NCBI GenBank assembly: GCA_937139495.1
Contig: CAKZQC010000015.1
Span: forward strand, 1-64,000
Source of the DNA: an uncultured Saprospiraceae bacterium
GTDB taxonomy: Bacteria > Bacteroidota > Bacteroidia > Chitinophagales > Saprospiraceae
Reading direction: 5' to 3'
Length of the DNA: 64,000 nt
Shown: positions 45,454 to 53,711 of the stretch, in pieces
Position numbering within the stretch: position 1 is the stretch's first letter
Layout of the letters: each line of letters starts with the position of its first letter
Program-made: the position numbers and the translations under genes
Notes under the pieces: generated by a model
Seen by the model: the letters and a program-made list of their open reading frames with translations, nothing else
Databases searched by the model: none
Told to the model about the DNA's origin: nothing

Positions 45454-46986
45454 TTATATTTGGTTATACTCTCTAACCAAGACTTCTCCTGTCATTTCTG
45501 CTGGTGCAGCTATCTGCATCAAGTGCAATAGAGTAGGAGCAATATCCGCTAATTTTCCATCTTTGAGTACCAATTTTTCTTGCTTGGAAGTCAATAGAAA
45601 ACAAGGAACAGGATTGGTGGTGTGAGCCGTATTGACAGAGCCATCTGGATTGATCATACAATCGGAATTGCCGTGGTCGGCAATAATAATCACTGCATAA
45701 TCATGAGCCAACAAGACCTCTACAACCGACTTGGTGCAGCTATCGACGGTTTCTACGGCTTTGATAGCCGCAGAGAATACACCTGTATGACCCACCATAT
45801 CGGCATTGGCAAAGTTTAGACAAACAAAATTAGGTTCGTTTTCTTGGACTTCGTTAATAATTTTGTCTGTAATTTCGAGCGCCGACATTTCGGGTTTTAG
45901 GTCATAGGTTGCTACTTTTGGCGAGGCAGCCATGAGCCTTTTTTCGCCCTCAAAGGGTTGTTCTCTTCCCCCAGAAAAGAAAAAAGTAACGTGTGGGTAT
46001 TTTTCTGTTTCGGCGATGCGAACTTGTGTTTGTTGTGCCTCTTGCAGCACTTCGCCCAGCGTATTGGTCAAGTTATCTTTTTCGTAAAGCACTTCTATTC
46101 CCTCAAACGACGCATCGTAGCGAGTCATCGTACAATAATAAAGCGGCAACGTTTGCATATCAAATGCAGGCAAATCTTGTTGAGTCAACGCAGTCGTTAT
46201 TTGACGACAACGGTCTGTTCGGAAATTGAAACAAATCACCACATCATCGGCTTCTATATTGCCTTCGGCAACACAACTAATCGGCAATACAAACTCATCA
46301 GTCTGACCAGCTTGATAAGCGGCTTGAAGACCTTCTAAAGGATTGTCGTAGTGCGTCCCTTTGCTAGCGGTCAATAAGTCGTAAGCGAGCTTGATGCGTT
46401 CCCATCGGTGGTCTCTATCCATGGCGTAGTATCGCCCAACTAAGGAGGCAATTTGTATAGGTGTATCGTGTATAGCTGCTTGCAAATCTTGCAGATAAGC
46501 AATGCCTCCATCAGGGGCAGTATCTCTTCCGTCAGTAAATGCGTGAACATAGACGCGCTCTAATTCATGCTGTTGGGTTGCTTCGCAGAGTGCTTTCAGA
46601 TGATTGATATGCGAATGAACGCCACCGTCAGATAGTAAGCCTAAAAGATGTACTTTTTTGTTATTCTTTTTGGCGTAAGCCAATGCTTTTTGGAGGACTG
46701 GGTTATCAAAAAAAGTACGTTGCTGAATCGCCAAATTGACCTTGACTAAATCTTGATAAACGACTCGTCCAGCACCAATATTGAGGTGTCCGACTTCCGA
46801 ATTGCCCATTTGCCCATGAGGCAAGCCTACCAACTCGCCATGCGTAACTAACTCACTATGTGGATACTTATCGTAGAGCGAACGAATAAAAGGCGTATTG
46901 GCTTGAGCAATAGCACTTACTGTTGGGTCATTATTGATGCCCCAGCCATCAAGTATGAGCAAGGCGGTTTTGGTGTATTTTTGCAT
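45454..46986 (-). CDS. gpmI: 2,3-bisphosphoglycerate-independent phosphoglycerate mutase
   Basis: Glycolytic enzyme that interconverts 3- and 2-phosphoglycerate with two metal ions and a phosphoserine intermediate. Signatures: LLILDGWGINNDPTVSAI (metal Asp), the catalytic Ser in HGQMGNSEVGHLNIGAG, HAFTDGRDTAP, FNFRTDRCRQ, NFANADMVGHTG and IIADHGNSD. The start at 46986 (MQKYTKTALL) fits the family; an upstream in-frame start adds 17 hydrophobic residues. 510 residues is normal. Confidence 0.97.
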   Translation of the reverse strand: MQKYTKTALLILDGWGINNDPTVSAIAQANTPFIRSLYDKYPHSELVTHGELVGLPHGQMGNSEVGHLNIGAGRVVYQDLVKVNLAIQQRTFFDNPVLQKALAYAKKNNKKVHLLGLLSDGGVHSHINHLKALCEATQQHELERVYVHAFTDGRDTAPDGGIAYLQDLQAAIHDTPIQIASLVGRYYAMDRDHRWERIKLAYDLLTASKGTHYDNPLEGLQAAYQAGQTDEFVLPISCVAEGNIEADDVVICFNFRTDRCRQITTALTQQDLPAFDMQTLPLYYCTMTRYDASFEGIEVLYEKDNLTNTLGEVLQEAQQTQVRIAETEKYPHVTFFFSGGREQPFEGEKRLMAASPKVATYDLKPEMSALEITDKIINEVQENEPNFVCLNFANADMVGHTGVFSAAIKAVETVDSCTKSVVEVLLAHDYAVIIIADHGNSDCMINPDGSVNTAHTTNPVPCFLLTSKQEKLVLKDGKLADIAPTLLHLMQIAAPAEMTGEVLVREYNQI

Positions 46987-47211
46987 GGTATGTATATTTT
47001 GGTTCGTCCAATAAAGGACTATTGCTATTAGAATCAAAAAAAACTAGAGGAAAAACTACTACGGGATTATTTTTTTTATAAATTGTGTTACCTATTAAAA
47101 CAATAGACGTATTAATGGTATTACAATAAAACGTAAGGTAGTGTTTTTGGACAATGTCTAATAAAGCATTATCTTATAATATTAAGTCATTCATAAAAAA
47201 ACAAAAAAAAG

Positions 47212-47544
47212 ATGAGTAAGTTTGATGAGAAAATAGCCCTATACAAAACAAGCATGGACAAGAAAGAAATCAAGTATGATGAGCAAAAATTGATTGCTTG
47301 TGCTAAAGCTTGTGGTCCATCTATCTACAACAACGATTCTAGCACAGTAGCTGGTTCTGACAAAAAAGAATTGGAAACGGTAAGAAATAACTACCTAATC
47401 AAAAAATTGGGTCTATCTGAAAGTGATGATTTGGATGGTATTTTGGAATACGCTTTGGACAAAATTGGCAAAAGCAATCCTAAAAAACATAGAGCTGTAT
47501 TTTACTACCTTTGCTCTGAGAAAGCAGGTAAATTTCCTGCTTAA
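47212..47544 (+). CDS. DUF2853 family protein
   Basis: 110-residue cytosolic helical protein. SKFDEKIALYKTSM, YDEQKLIACAKACGPSIYN and the C-terminal KHRAVFYYLCSEKAGKF match DUF2853, a family of unknown function. It stands alone with its own terminator. Confidence 0.88.
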   Translation: MSKFDEKIALYKTSMDKKEIKYDEQKLIACAKACGPSIYNNDSSTVAGSDKKELETVRNNYLIKKLGLSESDDLDGILEYALDKIGKSNPKKHRAVFYYLCSEKAGKFPA

Positions 47545-47580
47545 TTAGAAAGTAGCAAACTTTATACAACTTTACGAATA

Positions 47581-47618
47581 AAAAAAAGACTTATTGACTT
47601 GTTCAATAGGTCTTTTTT
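47581..47618 (+). terminator. Terminator after the DUF2853 gene
   Basis: A 10-bp stem GACTTATTGA/TCAATAGGTC (one G-T pair) with a 5-base loop, flanked by A and T tracts. Confidence 0.85.
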
Positions 47619-47710
47619 GCGGTAAAAGCAAAGCGAATACACCAAAAAAAATGTATTTTGCATCTATTAAGACGAGACACCAACCACCACACTAAACAAG
47701 ACAGAACGAT

Positions 47711-48253
47711 TTGACTGAACAAGAATTGATACAGGGCTGTAGGAACAATGACCGATTGACACAAAAGGCATTGTATGAGCATTTTTCTGCGAAAATGTTC
47801 GGGCTGTGCCGTCGTTATGTCAAGACGACCGAGAACGCAGAAGAAGTATTGATGTTGGCTTTTTGCAAAGTATTCAAAAAAATAGATACTTATACGGGGG
47901 AAGGGAACTTTGAAGGTTGGATTAGACGTATTATGGTCAACGAGTCGTTGATGTTTTTGCGCAAAAATTATCGGTTCAATGAACACGCAGATGTGACAGA
48001 AATCCCGATACGAGCTGTGACCGTTAGTGTAGAAGATGAATTGGCGGCACAAGATATTCTCAATTTATTGGAGCAGTTGCCAACAGGTTATCGTACCGTT
48101 TTTAACTTGTACGTAATAGAGGGATACAAGCATAGAGAAATAGCCGAACAACTTGGAATTAGTATCAATACTTCTAAATCGCAGTTGATTTTAGCAAAAA
48201 AAAGATTGCAAAAATTAATTCGGCAAACACAAGGTTCTAGTAGCAGTCCCTAA
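47711..48253 (+). CDS. ECF-type RNA polymerase sigma factor
   Basis: Sigma-70 family, ECF group. Region 2 (residues about 20-90, with FEGWIRRIMVNESLMFLRKN) binds the core and -10 DNA. Region 4 (about 120-175, LPTGYRTVFNLYVIEGYKHR, then EIAEQLGISINTSKSQL) reads the -35. TTG at 47711 is the only possible start after an in-frame stop (47693-47695). The likely anti-sigma gene is at 48728, but two inverted-repeat elements separate the pair. Its regulon and stimulus are unknown. Confidence 0.93.
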   Translation: MTEQELIQGCRNNDRLTQKALYEHFSAKMFGLCRRYVKTTENAEEVLMLAFCKVFKKIDTYTGEGNFEGWIRRIMVNESLMFLRKNYRFNEHADVTEIPIRAVTVSVEDELAAQDILNLLEQLPTGYRTVFNLYVIEGYKHREIAEQLGISINTSKSQLILAKKRLQKLIRQTQGSSSSP

Positions 48254-48317
48254 CGGCTTTTTTGGAAGAAAAAGCTATGTCTAGAATTAGTAGAAAAATA
48301 AAAATTACCAAAACAAT

Positions 48318-48481
48318 AGAGGTTATTACGAATAGAGTTGTATAGAGGTGGCGAGATATATTTTTTGAGTAGCAAGGAAAGACGGAAATTCGTAGCCTTA
48401 GCTACGAAATTGAGTACTTGACGCTGCCTACTCGAAAAAATATATTTTCGTCGCCCTACGAATTTATTCGTAATAAACTCT
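48318..48481. repeat. Family-2 inverted-repeat element, copy A
   Basis: A 164-bp element with ends AGAGGTTATTACGAATAGAG and ATTCGTAATAAACTCT, flanked by AAT on both sides (48315-48317, 48482-48484). Almost the whole length folds on itself: GGCGA-ATATATTTTT-GAGTAG against CTACTC-AAATATATTTT-CGTCGCC. At the tip is CGTAGC-CTTA-GCTACG. It lies between the sigma and anti-sigma genes. Confidence 0.75.
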
Positions 48482-48504
48482 AATTTACATCATAAATATT
48501 CATA

Positions 48505-48667
48505 GAAGTTGTTTAATAAGCCGTGATAAAATGATTGATAAGTGCTTGGAAATCAAGACGATGCTACTTTTTAATTTGGTAGCCATAGCTACCATGTTAA
48601 AAAGAGCAGAAGTATTTGGTTTTCAATGGCTTGTCAAGCGATTATTGACGACTTTTTAAACAACTTC
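48505..48667. repeat. Family-3 inverted-repeat element, copy B
   Basis: A 163-bp element with ends GAAGTTGTTTAATAAG and TTTTTAAACAACTTC, flanked by ATA on both sides (48502-48504, 48668-48670). The inner part folds as CTTTTTAA...TTAAAAAG around GGTAGC-CATA-GCTACC. It matches copy A (10381-10563) in the arms but not the centre. Confidence 0.75.
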
Positions 48668-48727
48668 ATAGTGTAGGATACTTTTTTTAGTGAAAAAAAA
48701 GCCTACACCATCAACTTTTCATTGCTT

Positions 48728-49972
48728 ATGAGCAGAGAGGACTATATATCCAAATTATTTATTAAGAATCAGGACAAGCTCAGCCAAGACCCTTCGCCCG
48801 ACCTTTGGGCGAAGATAGAGATGGATTTGGATGCGTCGCCCCCTGTTGCTACACCCGTCAAGTCGATTGGCGTCACTAGGTACTTGATGGCTGCATCTGT
48901 TGTAGCGGTTATTGCGACGGTAGCCGTTTGGTTTCAGTTTGTATTGCCACCAGAAAACACGGCTATTGCTGCCCGAGAAATCGAGGAAACCAAGCCCGTA
49001 TCCGAACATACGATGTTGCTAGAAGACGATGCACTGCCTATCAATGAGCAAGAGCAAGAGGCACTGCTAGAAGAGGAAGACAAGCAGCAGACACAGCGTA
49101 TTCTGAATCGTATGTCTAAAGGTGGCGGTAGTGGTCAATCTGCGGAATCGCAGGAGATACAGATTGCGGACAAAATCGAAAAAATTGAACTAGAAGAAGT
49201 GGCAACCAAGGCGGAAGTAGTTTCTGCCATAGCATCGGAACCCACCACGACCACAGGGTACAACAATACATTGACGCAAGAAGATATCAAAGATGTGCAG
49301 GCATACAATTATGCAGCACCACCTACGATTAGCACGCAAACAGCGAATCAATACTTTGAAGGTAAGACGACTTCTAATAGCACAGCGATAATAGAAAAAG
49401 AAACGAATGTAACTCCTACGACAACTAATCGACGCAATCGCTTGCAATCGAAAAAAGCAGTACCTACGGACACCAAAAAACAGAGCGATTATGCCAACTT
49501 TATGGCAACGGCAAATCCTCGCTTGCAGATATTTGGCTGGATGCTAGGCAATTGGGTCGATAACAACGAATCGGAAGGTACTTCATACGAAAAATGGCAA
49601 TTGAAAGACCGAAACACCTTGCAGGGTAAGGGCTATAAATTATCTAGCAATCAAGAACAAATGTTTGAGGAGCTGATAGAAATTAAGTTTGTACCGAATC
49701 TCAATCAAGTATTTTTGAATTTACGGATAGGCGAAAGTCAGCCCACTATTGAGTATATGTTGGTTTCGTTTGACAACGAACGCATTGTATTCAAACAATC
49801 AGCATCTAAAGCCTATCCTGATGAAGTGGTCATTCAGCGCGACCTAGACGGTTTTACGACTATCTTAATCAATAACAAAGGCTTTTTGGATGGCGAACAA
49901 CAACGCTATTTGTCCAATAGAAATAGAGTATCGAATGTGCGAGCAATTCGTACCATGACGTATCAAGAATAG
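48728..49972 (+). CDS. Probable anti-sigma factor with C-terminal DUF6265-like domain
   Basis: N-terminal cytosolic part (SREDYISKLFIKNQDKL, PSPDLWAKIEMDL) looks like an anti-sigma domain of the Bacteroidota type. One membrane helix (about 52-70, YLMAASVVAVIATVAVWF) follows, then a low-complexity periplasmic linker (about 75-255). A C-terminal domain (about 265-400) starts FGWMLGNWVDNNESEGTSYE and resembles DUF6265, a lipocalin-like fold. The lipocalin-like end outside the membrane could sense a ligand and release the sigma factor; this is inference. I chose ATG at 48728 over TTG at 48722. Confidence 0.75.
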   Translation: MSREDYISKLFIKNQDKLSQDPSPDLWAKIEMDLDASPPVATPVKSIGVTRYLMAASVVAVIATVAVWFQFVLPPENTAIAAREIEETKPVSEHTMLLEDDALPINEQEQEALLEEEDKQQTQRILNRMSKGGGSGQSAESQEIQIADKIEKIELEEVATKAEVVSAIASEPTTTTGYNNTLTQEDIKDVQAYNYAAPPTISTQTANQYFEGKTTSNSTAIIEKETNVTPTTTNRRNRLQSKKAVPTDTKKQSDYANFMATANPRLQIFGWMLGNWVDNNESEGTSYEKWQLKDRNTLQGKGYKLSSNQEQMFEELIEIKFVPNLNQVFLNLRIGESQPTIEYMLVSFDNERIVFKQSASKAYPDEVVIQRDLDGFTTILINNKGFLDGEQQRYLSNRNRVSNVRAIRTMTYQE

Positions 49973-50139
49973 CTGACGGAAGCTGAGAGCATATCTTATA
50001 AATAGGAGCAGTCTTTAGACTGTTCTTATTTTTTTGATGTAGTAATATCAAGCCGCTTATGAGTAGATTTGTAGGAATAACCAGCCTGTTTTTGCTGAAT
50101 TTGTGCTACATTAAAGGTAACTTTATGCTTACCTAACTG

Positions 50140-50372
50140 ATGTTACACGAGAGATAGATTTGCCAATTGGGCAGGTCAATTATACCTCCTCTTCTTTCCA
50201 TTACCGAAAGAAGCAAAGTCTAGGGCGAATAAAAGAGCGTCTACAGTTGATGCCAAGCATCAAGCCACCCAGTTCGCTTCGCTCATGCCCACATTTTCAG
50301 TAGGCTTGGTTTTTGAGCAAAAAAAAACAAATCTTTTCTTAATTCAAAACTCAAACTGTTCTTGTGTAACAT
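50140..50372. repeat. Possible family-4 inverted-repeat element
   Basis: A 233-bp non-coding block with ends ATGTTACACGAG and CTTGTGTAACAT. Inside are hairpins CTTCTTTC/GAAAGAAG and TTGATGC-CAA-GCATCAA. Only one copy is seen in the window and no clear target duplication, so its status as a mobile element is weak. Confidence 0.4.
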
Positions 50373-50408
50373 TAATTACTTAATACAGAATTTAGAGAAC
50401 ATAAATAA

Positions 50409-50462
50409 GAGCGTGTCTAAATTTATACTAAATTATAAAAAATCATAATTTTAAACACGCTC
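50409..50462. repeat. Family-1 MITE-like element, minimal copy C
   Basis: 54 bp: GAGCGTGTCTAAATTTATAC and TATAAAAAATCATAATTTTA-AACACGCTC, the two ends almost without interior. It is flanked by TAA (50406-50408 and 50463-50465). It lies 29 bases before the start of the OmpA-like gene. Confidence 0.7.
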
Positions 50463-50491
50463 TAAGGTTAACCTTCAAATCCAAAAAGACA

Positions 50492-51451
50492 ATGATACGA
50501 ATACTGATAGCAGCAATTATTTTTATGTTGTGGGCGGTTTGGGCACGCAATTATTATGTTTGTGAAGTATTGGGCGAATGTGCTCCAGCCCAAACAGATG
50601 TAGATTCGACTTACTTGCAGAATATTCCGCAAACGCTAGAGCTGATGGCAGGCGATCAGGAACTGCTCAAAGATTATCCGCAATTTTATTTCGATTATGG
50701 AAGCCACGGCTATACCTATATAGATGGCAATGAGAAATTTTTGGCAAAACTTGCTGCTTTTTTAGAAGATCACCCAGAGTCCAATCTGGTTGTAACAGGC
50801 TATTATACGCCACAAGAAAAAGAAGCCGTCGAAAAAACGCATTTCTACAACGACCTGGGAAAAGCAAGAGCCTACACGATTATCAATAAATTGATAGAAG
50901 AATATAATATACCCAAAAATCGTATCAAAGGTATCTCCAAAATGACTGCCACCAATACGATGATAGAACCACTCCAATTTGATATTGTTGGTTATGTTGC
51001 CAAAATTGTCGAAATGAATCAAGCCGATACGCTATTTTTGCAGCAGGTACAATCTTCTATTTTGGATATTACGTACAATGACAAAAATGCAAAATTTGAG
51101 TACAATTCCAAGCGATTTGCTCCAAGTGGTTCTTTTGATATTTATATTGATTCCTTGCAGTCATACTTTGCCGTCAACCCCAATGCTTATATATTGATCA
51201 TAGGACATACAGATAGCAAGGGAAGCGAAGTCTATAATAAAGTACTAGGTGAGGGGCGAGCCAATTCGGTCAAGCAGTACCTACAAGAAGGTGGTATCAA
51301 AGTGCCTATCAAGGTGAAATCGGCAGGTGAAAGCCAGCCCAAAGTACCTGATGTACGTGCCGATGGTACCTACGATACCGATGCCATGGCTCAAAATAGA
51401 AGAGTCAATATATTGGTAGAGACGACGGCTGTCGAACTAGAGGAGGACTAG
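50492..51451 (+). CDS. Protein with two OmpA-like domains
   Basis: N-terminal signal anchor (1-18) then two OmpA/MotB-like peptidoglycan-binding domains: the first (about 65-170) is divergent (FYFDYGSHGYTYIDGNEKFL), the second (about 195-310) has the more typical IIGHTDSKGSEVYNKVLGEG, RANSVKQYL and RRVNILVET. Double OmpA-like modules occur in cell-wall-attached proteins of Bacteroidota. It has a long Cys-containing segment near the start (YYVCEVLGECAP). The leader includes a family-1 element. Confidence 0.88.
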   Translation: MIRILIAAIIFMLWAVWARNYYVCEVLGECAPAQTDVDSTYLQNIPQTLELMAGDQELLKDYPQFYFDYGSHGYTYIDGNEKFLAKLAAFLEDHPESNLVVTGYYTPQEKEAVEKTHFYNDLGKARAYTIINKLIEEYNIPKNRIKGISKMTATNTMIEPLQFDIVGYVAKIVEMNQADTLFLQQVQSSILDITYNDKNAKFEYNSKRFAPSGSFDIYIDSLQSYFAVNPNAYILIIGHTDSKGSEVYNKVLGEGRANSVKQYLQEGGIKVPIKVKSAGESQPKVPDVRADGTYDTDAMAQNRRVNILVETTAVELEED

Positions 51452-51800
51452 TTGTACTCTTGGAAATGTATATTTATGTGATTTTTGGAGAAAGGATAGA
51501 AGTTAGATATTAGACTTCCGACAATAGTTTTCTATCTCTTTGTCAATGCTTGTTTAATCTTGGTAACGTTAGTCTCAAGACCATTTCCAAAGTTATCAAA
51601 AAGCCAATTAATTAACAATTACGGAAGGAAGTACACAATTGGCATCAATAATGCTTACCTTTGTGTGCCTTAATGTGAGAAAGGGCAACCAAAACATATC
51701 GCTTGTCACCAACAGTCGTAGGACGATAGCCCGCTTGGGCATTCCATTTATACTAGTACACCAAGGAAGAGCAAGCCAACTTATTCCATAAAAATAATAC
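51452..51800. promoter_or_regulatory. Intergenic region and leader before the DEAD-box gene
   Basis: 349 bases with no gene. TACCTTTG at 51655-51662 is a good -7 box, but the nearest TTG lies only 14 bases upstream. It would give a long leader of about 130 bases with the structure noted at 51683-51740. A block at 51498-51527 resembles one at 22956-22980. Confidence 0.45.
51683..51740 (+). ncRNA. Structured 5' leader with alternative stems
   Basis: GGGC at 51683 and GCCC at 51729-51732 can close a nested stem (ATCG/CGAT inside, TCG-TAGGA-CGA at the tip). The same GCCC can instead pair with GGGC at 51737-51740 (GCCC-GCTT-GGGC). The two folds exclude each other, as in a switch. It lies about 60 bases before the helicase start codon. 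No match to a known riboswitch is claimed. Confidence 0.35.
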
Positions 51801-53120
51801 ATGACTTTTCAAGATTTGAAATTAAGCCAAGCCGTATTGAAGGCATTGGCAGACAAAGAATACACTAATCCTACCCCTATACAAGCTAAAGCAATTCCGT
51901 TGGTACTCGACCAACAAGACGTATTGGGCTGTGCCCAAACAGGAACAGGTAAAACCGCTGCTTTCGCTATTCCAATTATCGAATTGCTCGAAAAAAGCAA
52001 AGCTAAACAAAACAGCAAAACAAAAAAAATCCGCTCTTTAATTGTAACGCCTACTAGAGAATTGGCGATACAGATTGGCGAAAATATTGAAGCATACGCT
52101 AAATATACAGACATTCGTCACACTGTTATTTTTGGTGGCGTGAAACAAAATCGACAAGTAAACCGCATCAAAGCAGGGGTCGATGTATTGGTAGCTACTC
52201 CAGGTCGATTGTTAGATTTGATCGGACAACGTCACATTAGTCTTAACGATATTGAGGTATTTGTACTCGATGAAGCGGACAGAATGCTTGATATGGGCTT
52301 CATTAATGATATTCGCAAATTATTGCGTTTGTTGCCAGCCAAAAGACAATCGTTGTTTTTCTCGGCTACTATGCCAGACAATATTCAGACGCTGTCTAGA
52401 CAAATTCTGAACAATCCTAAAAAAGTAGAAGTGGCTGCAGTTTCTTCTACCGCAGAAACAATTCAACAGTACTTGTACTATACCGACAAGCACTCCAAAA
52501 AAGAGTTGTTGATGCACATTCTGCAAGATGAAGAACTCGAACAAGTTTTGTTGTTTTCTAGAACAAAGCATGGTGCTGACAAAATTGTTCGCTCGCTGAA
52601 ACAAAAAAATATCAATGCTGCTGCCATTCATGGCAATAAATCGCAGGTACAACGTCAGAAAGCACTCAAAGCATTCAAGGAAAATGATGTACGTGTATTA
52701 GTAGCGACAGATATTGCAGCTAGAGGAATTGACATCAACGAATTGCGTCACGTTATCAATTATGATATTCCAAATATTTCGGAAACTTATGTGCATAGAA
52801 TAGGGCGTACAGGACGTGCAGGAAAAGAGGGTGTTGCTATTTCTATCTGTGAGCCAGAAGAAAACGCAGACATCAGAGCTATCGAAAAGTTGATCAATAT
52901 GAAGATTGAAATTATCAAAGATAATCCTTTCCCACAGACAACTAAGCCAATGACGGCAGCCGAAAAGAAAGAAGCAAACAAAGCTAAACAACGCAAAAAA
53001 CAAGAATTTTTTGCCAATAGAAAAAAGAACAGCACTAGAAGTGGCAACACTGGTGGACGAGGTAACGGGAACGCTTCAAGAAACAAAAGCAGCCGACCAA
53101 AAAGTAAAAATAGAGGTTAA
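51801..53120 (+). CDS. DEAD-box RNA helicase (RhlE-like)
   Basis: ATP-dependent RNA helicase for ribosome assembly or mRNA decay. All motifs are seen: Q-motif NPTPIQAKAIP, I AQTGTGKT, Ia PTRELA, Ib TPGRLLD, II DEAD, III SAT, V ARGID, VI HRIGRTGRAG. A C-terminal basic, low-complexity tail (about 375-439, KKEANKAKQRKKQ and GNTGGRGNGNASR) binds RNA non-specifically. 439 residues. Bacteroidota RhlE/CsdA-type helicases are often cold-induced; the long structured leader would fit that but this is inference. Confidence 0.95.
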   Translation: MTFQDLKLSQAVLKALADKEYTNPTPIQAKAIPLVLDQQDVLGCAQTGTGKTAAFAIPIIELLEKSKAKQNSKTKKIRSLIVTPTRELAIQIGENIEAYAKYTDIRHTVIFGGVKQNRQVNRIKAGVDVLVATPGRLLDLIGQRHISLNDIEVFVLDEADRMLDMGFINDIRKLLRLLPAKRQSLFFSATMPDNIQTLSRQILNNPKKVEVAAVSSTAETIQQYLYYTDKHSKKELLMHILQDEELEQVLLFSRTKHGADKIVRSLKQKNINAAAIHGNKSQVQRQKALKAFKENDVRVLVATDIAARGIDINELRHVINYDIPNISETYVHRIGRTGRAGKEGVAISICEPEENADIRAIEKLINMKIEIIKDNPFPQTTKPMTAAEKKEANKAKQRKKQEFFANRKKNSTRSGNTGGRGNGNASRNKSSRPKSKNRG

Positions 53121-53154
53121 TAAATAACGTCGATACAAAGCATTTTTTTTGGGG

Positions 53155-53199
53155 AAAGATAGTAGCAATCAATTTGATTGTTGCTATCTTTTTTTTTAC
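53155..53199 (+). terminator. Terminator after the helicase gene
   Basis: An 18-bp stem AAAGATAGTAGCAATCAA/TTGATTGTTGCTATCTTT with two G-T pairs, followed by TTTTTTACA. Confidence 0.9.
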
Positions 53200-53711
53200 A
53201 AAAAAAATAGCTCATCTGCAATAAGCAGACAAGCTAGTGGATGGGTTGTTGGTATATCTTAGATTATTCTATTTCTTCTTTTGTGTTTGTTAATGTTATA
53301 CAAACATTCAATCAAAATTGAAGCCAAAAAGCTAAAAAACAAAAAAAGAATCATTATTTGTTCAATAGAGGTTACTATGAATTAATCTGAATAAAGGTAA
53401 AGGGAGAGTTTTTTTTGATACTAATCAGAAAAAGATATTTTCTTTACCATAAGAATTAATTCGTAATAACCTCTAATATTGTAGAAGGCTCAGCGCTTTC
53501 TGTTGTTGACTCAATGTGCGGCATATTTGCAAATAAAGCCTTTAATTATTCCTTAATTGTACTACAATTAGTAGTATTGTGCTGATAAGATTGATATTTT
53601 TAGAAGTATCAATAATATTCGGTATATTTTGACTAAAATCTAGCAGAGTAGCTGTTTCTATTTTTTGAACAATTTCTGCGTATTGCAATTCAACATAATT
53701 ATTCCAACTTC
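53200..53711. other. Intergenic region before the BatA-like gene
   Basis: About 510 bases without a gene. It contains the family-2 element at 53368-53474, and AT-rich DNA before the next gene. Confidence 0.4.
53368..53474. repeat. Family-2 inverted-repeat element, copy B
   Basis: 107 bp; ends AGAGGTTACTATGAATTAAT and AATTAATTCGTAATAACCTCT, flanked by AAT (53365-53367, 53475-53477). Interior has GGTAAAG...CTTTACC stem. It lacks the TAGC-loop-GCTA tip. Confidence 0.75.
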
